This document shows, piece by piece, positions 12,801 to 24,800 of a DNA stretch of 64,000 bases. The translations under genes and the position numbers were made by a program. The stretch comes from Anodontia alba (lineage: Eukaryota > Mollusca > Bivalvia > Lucinida > Lucinidae), in the NCBI GenBank assembly GCA_964016985.1, contig OZ024823.1:28499216-28563215 (forward strand), in the 5' to 3' direction. The number at the start of each line of letters is the position of its first letter. Position 1 is the first letter of the stretch. The notes beneath the pieces were generated by a model that had not been told where the DNA came from, did not search any database, and was given only the letters and a program-made list of their open reading frames with translations.

Positions 12801-15800
12801 GCTCAGACGCAGCAGAATGATCAGGGTCTCCACTGTTTGCGAATAGTTTGGCCATTTTTCTCTAGGAATAGCTAATATCTAAGTCACAAAGCCTGACATA
12901 CCTAAAATTGAAATTCGATTCTTCCAATATATGGTGTGAGGGAGTTTACTCAGTCTAAACTGCTTTAAGAGGATATAAATTCAGAGATTTATTTTCCTCG
13001 CATTTTAAAAATCCCACCCTCTCCTAAAAAATAGGTCAGCAGGGTACCTACAATCTTTTGCATTACTTGAGAGAGAGAAAAAAAGCAAATAAAAATTAAT
13101 CTGAGGATTATATCCAAATCACAAGTACACCTTTAGACCATGACCACTGTAAAGTTTCAAAAAGATCGGCATGAAACTGTTGGAGGAGTTGCATACACAA
13201 GGTACCAACTATCTATAGACTTTGATAGTATCTAAGCCTGAAAAATGATAAGTTCAAAACATAAAAAGGGATATAAAACTTAATTTAAGGATTACATCCA
13301 AATCTCATTCACATCTTCAAACCATGACAAAACCACCTGTACAGGCATAAAACTGCAGGAGGAATTGACAAATGTACCCTCTGCCTAAACACCTTCCCAG
13401 TAAGCACTTTACGTAAATCTAAAGCGGGCCGTTATCGGCCCGTCAGGGTAGTTGGTGGGCCGATAACGGCCCGCTGTAGATTTATAAAGAATGCTAGCTG
13501 GGTTGATGGTATCTGAGCCTGAAACAGATGGCTGTTCAAAACGCGGAAAAGGAGTTGTTGTCACAAGGTGCATACAGTCTGTGGTTTAAAACACTTATTT
13601 GTGCGGCTCGTTGAGCGATCTTCTAACTCGGGTGATGGGGGTGGATAACTCGGGGGTAATTGTAGTACGGGTGTTCGAGGCAGTATTTCAAAACCTACCC
13701 ATTCATATACCTGACCTTTGAAAAAAACGGACCCATTCATATATTAGATCTGAAATGTTGACCCATTCATATACTGCCCTTTGATTTTTGTACCATTTAT
13801 TGCTGGTGGTTAGACAAATATCGCAGTCAATTCATTGGGTACCAAGAGAACAAGCAGCCTCGGAAAAACTCTGAACGAAAGATATGTGCATGTACCGGGA
13901 TACTTCAGAAAAGTGGGGCCTTTCATATACCAATCCAGAAAAATGGGACCAATTATATGCTTTTGCCTGAAAAAAGGGGCTAATCGTATACTTGGCAGCG
14001 CTTAAAAGGGGGTCATTCGGCATGCACATCCTTACTATGCCATATATAGGAAGTTGCCGCCCCGCCCCCCCCCCCCCCCCCACCCACACACACACACACA
14101 CGGAGTCTTCTAACTTATTTGCGCAATTGTGCAATCTCGCCAGAACCTTAGGTAGTTGCTCATACGAGCATTTTGGTCCTTGTCCCTCTGAGTGTCTCAA
14201 CATGCACGTTCAAAGTTAGACACTACCGAAATCAGCAAATTAATAGCTTGGATGAAAAGTCAGACACTGGTGTTCCCAACAGATACAAACACTTAAATGT
14301 GTTGGTGAAACATCACACACCGACGATCACGGCAAATATAAAAACCGACGATCCTGGCAAATATAAAAAATCCTTTGTGAGCTAATCGAACACTCTACCA
14401 CATATAAAAATCCAAAGCTATATTAAGAGACCGGCGCGATTCCCGTGCTGGTCAATAAATAGATAAAAAAAAAAGCATGCTTGTTATTCTTTTTGCATGC
14501 TAGGTCTTAGTTTTAGGTTATCTTATTTACTTACAATAGGTAAAAAAAATTACTAAACAGATATCGAGGCCAAGCACACAGGATAAATGTCTTCTTTAAT
14601 TGATTATTTAGTAGCTATTGTCAGTCATGATCATGTAAAATACGAATTTGTGCAAATATATAATATTTGTCTCTTCCTAACATATGGGATCCAGAAATCC
14701 ATGTGCTTTCTTGTCAGTAGTAAAATCGATTCCATGTCGGTGCCCATGTGGGATAAGCGTTGCTATATACGAGATAGCCCACACGAGACGTTGCTATATA
14801 CGAGATAGCCCACACGAGACGTTGCTATATATGAGACAGCTCACACACGACGTTCACGTATCGATTGTCTTAGTTGAAATAAAAGAAACATTTCGGTAAC
14901 AAAATTACAAAGTAGCTGATTTTGTTATTCTTTTTTTATTTTTTGCCATTTTGTTCCGGCATTTCGGTGTGAGCACGAGAGAAGACACTGCTTTCTTGAT
15001 GACATGTGAGAAAAAGGATTGATCAGTGATCGATTCTTTTTCTCATATGCTATCAATAAAACAGTGCCCTCTTCTTTCGTTACTCACTAGGAAATGCAGG
15101 AACAAAATGGTGAAAAGTTAAAACAAATCAACAAAACCAACTAATTTTGTTTCCAAAATGTTCCTTTTATTTCAACTAAGACAATGGATACTCACACTTG
15201 ATTTCTTTTTTGTTCACTAATAAAGAAGTTACAAGAGTGTGAAAATCTGAATCGGCGTTTCATAACCAAAATGCCGCAAACGTTGAAACCCGACGTCATC
15301 CGATAATAATTTGGAACGCCGCGACGTGAACGTCGCGTGTGAGCTGGCTCGTATATAGCAACGTCGCGTGTGAGCCGTCTCATGCATAGCAACGCTTATC
15401 CCACATAGGCACCGATATAGGATCGATTTTGCCGCTGACAAAACAGCACAGGGATTTCTCGACCCCATATATTTTGATGTTTTTGTTCACTAATAATAAA
15501 GTTACAAGCGTTTGAAAACTAGAATAGGCTTTTCATAATCTAACGCCGCAAACGTAGAAGCCCGATGTCAACCAATAGTAATTTGGAACGTCGTGACGTG
15601 AACATCGCATGTGAGCTGTCTCGTATATAGCAACGCTTATCCCACACGGGCACCGATTAGGGATCGATTTTGCCGCTGACAAGAAAGCACAGGGATTTCT
15701 CGATCTCATATGCACGGGTATTTGAGAAATATGTCTTCTTTAAATTATAATTAAGTAGCTATTGTCAACCATGATCCTGTAAAATACAAATTTGTGCAAA

Positions 15801-18800
15801 TATATAGTATATGTATTATGTCTATTCCTAACATACTACTTTTCTACTTACAGAATACAAAGGCAAGACAATGAAATCTAAACAAATTTAAATAATAATG
15901 ATAAAAAAAAAAACATGCTAAAATAATTCAAAAGAAAAACTAAATCAAAGCATTGACAGCACTGGTCGGTCGATTATCTCTGAGTGAGGCTTAGAAAATG
16001 GTCCTGAACGGGATTTTAGACTGTTTCATTCACCCTTATCTTCCTGTAATTTAAGCAAAAGGTGCATTGCCTGATCACACGCCGCGTTCTGTGGCGTCTG
16101 ATCTGTGTGTGTACTGTTTGCTATTGTCCCAGCACTAAGCCCAGGCCAGGCTGTTTACACAGCAGCACTCTGACTTCACAGCGGTTTGATTTCATTGGTC
16201 AATGACAATCTCGTAGACAATAACCGTAAGGAAAGTTTGGACTATGGATACTTTGGTTAGATTGTAAACAATCGACACAAAAATAAACATATACCCAAAG
16301 TGGCATACGATGCTGCCATCACGAAAACATGCCTATGTAATTTTGACCCCCTTAAACCCCACTTTTATATAGTAAAACTGGGGTTTACAGGGGTATACAT
16401 TATTTTACTTATTTCTGCTCAAAAACATAGATTGTGGGTATTCGTTAGAACCGCCTCTGCGAGGCGGTTCTAACGAGTACCCACAATCTATGTTTTGAAC
16501 AGACATATGAAAAATATTTGAATTTTTTGTCTGAAAATTTTCAATTTTTCGGTGATTAACTTTTCAGTATATTTGAATAGGTATGTTTTCGTAATGCAGA
16601 GACATTCAGTTATCTTCAGTTTTGGAGATTACAAACATACTAATTTTAGGTTACACTGAATCGCAGATACACTTTGAAATGCAAGAATAATGTTTTGCAG
16701 TGTTTCTTGCTGCATGAATATGTTATCCTGTACAAAAAAAACTTTTTAAATACATTGTATTTCTACATCCTTACAAGACCAGCTATGCAATAAAGCATAG
16801 CAGCGTTTTGCTTTGTGCTCCACGATATTTTAAAAAAAAAAAAAAAATAAAAAATAAAACTTGGCGCTTGCTAAAGGTGTTTGTGATATATCCGAGCATC
16901 CGAGAAGTCTGATTAGAGTCTTGGCAGGACACTTAGTGTTTATCCAAGGATCCAAAGCCTAACAGCGAAGCCTGATCAGCCTGCGCGGATGATTTGAATC
17001 CTCGATGCGCGCACATGCAATCTTGTAGGAAATGCTTTGTTCCGGCGTAAAGGTTGTTTTCAACACATGTTCTAAAACTGTAACACTGTTTTCTTAACGT
17101 ATAGCACTCTGGGTAAAAGTTTCAACAGACAGCATATTGAAATAGTTTTCCTATTTTTCCCGAAAAACATATTTTGACATTTCTTGCAAATTGTCTCTAA
17201 TAGAGATAACTTGCATGAAATGTTAAATCCTGTTTTCTGGGGAAAGTAAGAAAAAATATCATCAATTTGTCGCTTGCTGAATATCATCAATTTGTCGCTT
17301 GTAGAAAGTGGTAACTATGTTTCAGCTGCCAGATGCCCGAGGCAAGACTACACACTACTAAAATATCTGAACTTGTGCATCAAAGTGCACAGTGACAACC
17401 GTGATTGGGACAATGCTCGTACAGTCTGCCAAAATGAAGGAGGAGATCTGCTAAAATTAAAAGTGGACAAATCGTTGGAGGATCTACAGGCCATGCTTAC
17501 AGGTCTGTTACAAATGTTCCGTATTTCAGGGGCGGAATCACCCACATCTCTTCTAACCAATGACTCAAAATACCATTCCATGGGACCTTGTAGATGAATT
17601 TTAGAAGTTTTGGAAACTGTATTGGTCATATAAAATTCCTAAATTGAACCTGAACATTCGCACACTTTTCTAATTACATGTGCCTTACGCGTCTCTTAAC
17701 TTTCAACAAAATGGGCCGTGTAAAGCGAAAAAGTACATTCTAACATGAGTAAAGTGCGCAGATTCAGCTCATCCTACGCATGCGCAAACTATCATCTGAA
17801 CCTTTGCTTTCTATTCATACGTTCTGCAGTATCCAATTTTTAGCTCACCTGAGCACAAAGTGCTCGTGGTGAGCTATTGTGATCGCCCTGTGTCCGGCGT
17901 CTGTCGTGCGTCGTCCGTCGCCCACAATGTGCTTCAAATGACATCTCCTCCGTAACTACTGGGCGGATTTCAACCAAATTTAAAAGGATTGTTCCTTTGG
18001 AGGTCCTCTACCAAAATTGCTCAAATCGTTTCGCTCCGCTGCACAAAATGGCCGCCAGAACTAAAAATTAGAAAAACCTTTAAACAATATCTCATCCTAG
18101 GCCAGTGGCCCGATTGCAAACAATTTTCACAGAAATGTTTCTTCGGTGACCCTCTACCAAAACAGCTAAAATGGTTCCGCTCCGCTGAAAAAAATGGCCA
18201 CCAGAGCTAAAAATAGAAAAATGTTTAAACGACATCTCCTAGGACAGTGGCCCAATTTCAAAATCATTTCACAGAAATGTTCCTTGGGTGACCCACTAAC
18301 AAAATTGTTAAAAATGGTTCCGCTCCGCTGAACAAAATGGCCACAAAAGCTAAAAATAGAAAACCTTTAAACGACATCTCATCCTAGGCCAATGGCCTGA
18401 TTTCAAAATAATTTCACAGAAATGTTCCTTTAGTGATCTTCTACCAAATTTGCTAAAATGGTTCCGTTCCGCTGACTAAAATGGCTCCCAGAGCTAAAAG
18501 GGGAAAGAAAGAACATTTAAACGACATCTCCTCCTAGGACAGTTGCCGGATTTCAAACTAATTTCACAGAAACGTTCCTTGGGTGACCCACTACCAAAAG
18601 TGCTAAAGTGGTTTCACTCCGCTGAACAAATTGGCCACCAAAGCTAATAATAGAAAAACCTTTAAACGACATCTACTCCTAGGCCAGTGGCCCGATTTTA
18701 AAATAATTTCACAGAAGAGTTTCTTGGGTAACTATTTACCCAAATTGCTAAAATGGTTTGGCTCCGCTGAACAAAATGGCCGCCAGGGCTAAAAATAGAA

Positions 18801-21800
18801 AAAAAATTAAACGACATCTTCTCCTAGGCCAGTGGCCTGATTTCAAAATAATTTCTCACAAATATTCCGTGGGTGACCCTCTATAAAAATTGCTAAAATA
18901 GTTCCGCTCCGCTGAACAAACCATTCGACTCACTGGGACCCGGCACATTATGAAACTGTGTAAAATCACCAGTACAACGTGCTGTTTCTCAATCCGAGCA
19001 AAAACTGGAAAAACTTTAAAATCAATAATTGGGCAATAATTGGGCAAATTTCAAAGAAACTTCACTGGATTGTGCCTTGGATGGCCAGTAATGTCTTGAA
19101 ATGTACATTACATTGGATAAATCATTATGTGCCAAGACTACGGCATTTAAATATGAATATCAAGTCTTGCACTTAAAACAGATGTTCTCAGGTGGGCGAT
19201 TTCAGAGGCCGTGTTTCTGTTAGCGGACAGCCACCCAGCTAGCATTCTACGTAAATCTACATCGGGCCGTCATCGGCCCGTCAGCTACCCTGACGGGCCG
19301 ATGACGGCCCGATATAGATTTACGTAGAATGCTTACTGGGCAAAGTCCTAATCTGCCTCTGCGGATGCACAGATCTGCAGAGGCTGATCGGAGCCTTCGC
19401 TGTCCGCATGTGCCCGAAGACATGGTTTCGCATGGCTCAGCCCAAATATAAAAGAATAGAAATAGGAAATGCCACAATCACGAAGCACAGCCTTATCGAA
19501 GCACAAAAAGAAGGAGAGATGAGGAACAAAAAATGACATTACAAACGTCACATATGAAACCATTGACGCAGAACAAAGAAGAACGATTTTTTTGTTGTTG
19601 TTTTTTTTCAAACTTGAACACACTCAGAAATTGTTCACCCCTATTAAATAATCCTGGAACCTAGTAAGCATTCTACATAAATCTACAGCGGGCCGATAAC
19701 GGCCCGCTGTAGATTTATAAATAATGCTAACTGGGAACCTACCTTGTATTTACCTTAAATATATTTGGGTTTCACTCCTTTCGATTTTACTACCAGCTGA
19801 TTATACTGTAAATGCTGGATGAGTGGCAAATAATGATGACCCTGATCTGGCGCACTACAGTCTACACTGTTTATTCAGCCAATACTTAGGGTAATACGGT
19901 ATATCTATCAACGTCACTTCCTCAATCAAAGCACTGACAGCACTGGTGGGTTGATTGTCCCTGAGTGTAGGCTGGGAAAATGGTCCTGAACGGGGACTTT
20001 TATTTATCCCTGTTATTTAAATGATTTAAATAAACAGTGCAGCGGCATCTAGGATCTGCACTGTTTGCCATTGTCCCACTCCAGGTTTTAAAGATAACCC
20101 TCTTTACACCTCATTGCGACGTCACAGCGACAAGAATAGCACGGCTTTAAATAACCGGTACCTGGATTTCGTCTAACGCGCGTTTGATTACATTGGTCAA
20201 TGATAATCACGTGGACAACTATCTTAAGGAAATTTTAGCGTTTGTATACCAATGGCTCGATTATAAACAGTCAACCCCAAAATTGCACAGTAATATAATT
20301 TCGTTTACTGGTTTGTTACCATAGCAACAAACTGGGCTCCATAGCGCAGTCGATAGCAGCTCACGGCCACATAATTTTCCTTGAGATTGATCATGAATCA
20401 TTTCTACAGACATTCTGCAATTCCCCTTCCACTAATTCAAGAAGGGCAGTGGTCATTTACTGGCGAAAGTATTTGCACAAACACTGGTTAAATTATGAAA
20501 ACACGCATATTCAAATATATAGAATTTTTTTTTATATCTAACGAGTATCCACAATCTATGTTTCTTAGTAAAATAAGAAAATAATGTATAGCCCTGTAAA
20601 CCCGAGTTTTATTATAATATGAAAATAGGCTTAGCCTAAATGCGAGCACAGCACAGACCTATCTGAATTGTCTCTTCAAAAGTCCTTCATAGCATCATCA
20701 AATAATGAATATATGGTCTTTGGTCATATGTAACAAAAATTCTAGGCAGTCTTGAGACCCTCCCAGGTGGTGATGGGTACCTGTTAAGGCTGTTACCTTG
20801 CTCCGATGAAATTCTCTTGATTTTCTGTGTATGTTCCCTGTTCCCCAAAATTACCTTTGTTCCCCTGTTCCCTTCATTTTTAGACTTTTGTTCCCCTGAA
20901 ATAATGGCGTTCTGTTACACATAACCCCGGAGAGGGCCTGTATCTTGTTGTTTTCAACAGTTTCCAGTTTGGGTTGTCGTAGGTATGGGCAAAGACGTTT
21001 CTGTATGTGGTATGGTGAGGGATAACAAGTAAGCTATATTGTTTGTTTTAATTTGATGCTGGTTGTGGGGGTGGGAGGGGGGGCTCATATGTCACCCACC
21101 ATGAGACATCTGATCCTACATAAAGATGGTAGGGGCGCACTTTAAATTGATATTGAATTAATGTAGTTTTATATGCCTGTATGACTGGTTAGCGACTATC
21201 CTGTCACCTACCATGTCATATTGAGCTAACCACCATGTCACCTACCATGTCATATTGATTTTATGAAAGTTCATAAATAGAAACCTGACAAACGTATGTA
21301 TCGTTCGTCTGTCATTACTGACAATGACCAATCCTAATCAAATGTGTGATGTGTTATTATTTGTGTGTTCTAAGATGGCTGATGAGACCAATCTTAGCTC
21401 TAAACTGCCATTTGCAGATAGAACAAGAGAGGTCTGAGAAAGAAATCTCTGTTGGTGATGCCTTAGCTCTGGCTTTCCGCTGTGCACATTTCTGCTCGGC
21501 TTCGCTGATTCTTTTGGCTTCGTATTCTTATGAGGCCTTGCCACTTTGTTTGATCCTGTGCAATCTGTTCCCACGACTCAGTTGGTATGTTGAAATCTTT
21601 CAGGGAGGCTTTGAGGGTGTCCTTGTAACTCTTCTTCTGGCCACCATGGCAGCGTTTTCCAACTTGTAGTTCTCCATAGAGGATTTTCTTTGGCAAACGT
21701 TCATCAGGCATTCTGGTAACATGGCCTGTCCATCTTAACTGTGCCAATTTCAGAAGAGTATGTACACTCTGCATCCCTGCCCTTTTCAGGACTTCTGTGT

Positions 21801-24800
21801 CTTGAATCCTGTCTTGCCACTTGATCTTTAGAAGTTTTCTAAGACAGCTTGTATGGAAGTGGTTCAGTCTTTTGGCATGCCGTTGGTAAACTGTCCAAGT
21901 TTTGCATGCGTATAATAGTGTTGGCAGCACCACCGATCTGAATACTTTCAGCTTTGTGTCAAGTCTGATTCCACTTCGATCCCAAATACTTCCACGTAGC
22001 CGGCCAAATGCTGCACTAGCTTTGGTAATCCTAGCATTGACTTCATCATACATTGACATCATGACAAACGTACATATACATGAATGAGATTAAAATGGGG
22101 CATAACATTGTTAGCGACGTTCATGCCACCGACCAGAAGGACAACTATTTGTTATTGAAAATTCAGTAGGTTCATTCTAAATAAAATATCTAAATATGGG
22201 ATATGCCTATTCAGAAAGCAAAAAAAATGCACATATTCAACTGAAATAACATCTGATCTAACAGGTAAAAGTGTCTCTATTTTAATAGTCAGTTTAAAGC
22301 TGTTGGAAATGCAGAGGCCACTGTCATCATCATCAGCACCAGTCGGTGCGATCTCAGCAACATCTTGATAAATCTAAAGGTTGTTAGATAATGCTGTGTA
22401 TGTTCTGTTGTGAGTGACTGTATGCTGTATGTTACCTGTGTGCCTTGTATGTAAGGTATTTTTTTTCACTTAAGTTGCAAATGGCAGCCAGTAAAGTAAC
22501 AGTCAATATAGTATTTGATGTTTCTGTGGGGTTAATTTCAGCGAGTCTTTGTTTTATAGTATGTGAGTCTTGATTTTGGCACTGGAATGCAGATGATGTT
22601 AGAAGTGCTCAAAGTAAGACCACTCGCAAAACAAGAAAATATGCCTTATTATTGAATGACCGACTTTGCAACCATCCTATTCACATAACTGTGAAATGAA
22701 CAACCGTGTCTCAGACCCTTGTAAAACCGCCTTTATATATATCAAACTGGGGTTGACATGGATAAACATTATTTTTCTTATTTCTGTTCCAAGACATACG
22801 TATATTGTGGGTACTAGTTATTAGCACCTCAATGAAACAGTTCTAACTGGCACCCTCAACCTACATTTGGAGCAGAAGTAAGAAAAATATCGAAACTTTT
22901 CACCTGAAAAATACTAGTTCTACAGATATGAAAGAGGTTGTTGTAGTAAGCAGGTGTGTTATCGTAATGACTATTTAACCTGGCATGATAGACAAAATGA
23001 CCAATGAATGCTGTACTGCATTCACCAGGAACATTTTCAATATGGTAATCAACATCCTGGATAGCGATTATGTTAAGATTTGACTCGCTCGTGCAATGGT
23101 TACATTTCCTTAATAGAAACGACCGTAAAAGACTAAGCTACTAAATGCCACACAATTCCACCAGGATATCCGTCTGGATTCCTGTATGGTTTCAACTGAA
23201 GTGTAGAGGCTGAAAACCATAAGGGTTTCATTTTTATTTTGATGGAATAAGGCATAATGATAAGCTATCCTCGATGGCTTAGTTGGATGCGCCGACTGGT
23301 GATCAGGAGTTGCGGGTTCGACCCCACCGGGTCGGCAACATTGTTTCGTGTAGATTTGATCATGAAATATTTTTCTCTCCCTTCCGCGGATTCAAGAAGG
23401 ACAGTTGTCAGTTTCTGGCGAAAGAATGTGCACTATATTGGTTAACTGATTAGAGGATTATGCCTGCCCGTTAAGTGTGGTGAGGTAAACTGATCGCGCT
23501 CGACATGACCCCATTGGATTGACTGGACCGTAACACCTCAAAAGAAACAAACCATTGACTGCAATTTTAAAACTGAGATTGTTTTATTTGCTTTTTAAGG
23601 TTTGTTTTTGTGTTCATTAAACGTGTCGTCGACACAACTCTCTACACTGTCTTATCTCTTTAACAGTTTATTGTCACTTGTTCAAAGTGCACAACACATA
23701 TAGACATGTTTTCTTTCCACTGTTCGTTTATGAAAAGTATGCAATTTTTTTAACCAAAAAATACAAATGGAAAAGTGCAAATTATAGCAATCTGTGATGT
23801 AGACTTTTCCTAAAAAGTTTATTGTAGATTGCAAAGCATATATCAGTAAATAAAAATATATGTAAATTAATAATAAAAATAATCAGCAAAATATGTTCAT
23901 GGCACTTTTTGACACTCGTTTCTTGTCACTTCTTGACGCTTAATTGTGAGACTCAAATTTTGTGAATAGCGGTATAATCAAGTCCGCCGCAGTCAGTTCT
24001 GCCAACTTCCGGTGACAACTTTCGGGACAAAAAAGGAAGAAAATTGGTCGGAGCGATTTCTGCTGAAAGTATATATTGTTGTATGTTACTTTTCCTTGAT
24101 CATATTCTCTACGGTAGAGGTACTAAGTTCGCGACGCGCTTCGTGCGTCGCGAACTGTGCTCGCCATAAAAGTGTGGTTGAAGGGGTTCAAAATTATATA
24201 AGCGTGTTTTCGTGAAAGTATGAGTAGGTTAACTGACAGGCTCGACATGACATTAACGTGTTGACTGGTCCGTAAACGCCAACTAAATATAGAAAAAAAA
24301 GCCACAAAAATCGATTACTGACCAAGAAACCAAAACAACATGATTATTTAATTGTCGTTTCTTAGTATGTCCATACTAATAAGGCTAGTCTCAATATTTT
24401 TTAACCCTTACCGCTCTCAGAGCTAATCCAGCAGATGACAAACTGTTTTTTTTTTGTTTTTTTTTTGTTTTTTGTTTTTTTTTGTTATTGCATGAAATGT
24501 CAAATCCTGTTTTGGGGGAAATATAAGAAAACTATTCCTGCATGTCGTCTGCTGAATATTTTTTCCAGAGTGCTAAACTTTATGCTATCGTCTGATCCAG
24601 ATGTTTGGACGGAACTGCGGACAAACAGATACACGGAAGATGAACCTTAAGTCCCCACGGGTGAGGACTAATATTATTTCGTCCTATTTCTACATGTACC
24701 GACCGTTCAAACGTTAGGGTAGAATAAACTTAGATCCAATATGCTAAAGTAATTTTATTTTTTGTTTATCGGTATGTCGTCGATGACATGAAGGTTTCAT

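Larger units (their letters stand above)
9484..17325 (+). other. Lectin A intron 2
   Basis: 7842 bp, GTAAGA...TTTCAG. Filled with MITEs, a foldback and arrays listed separately. Stretches such as 11375-11910 and 12370-12780 hold nothing recognised apart from a short (TA)n at 11835. Confidence 0.7.

Noticed and set aside
23268..23340. tRNA gene
   Set aside because: A and B boxes are present but the anticodon arm and acceptor stem do not fold; sequence continues into a SINE body found in other copies.
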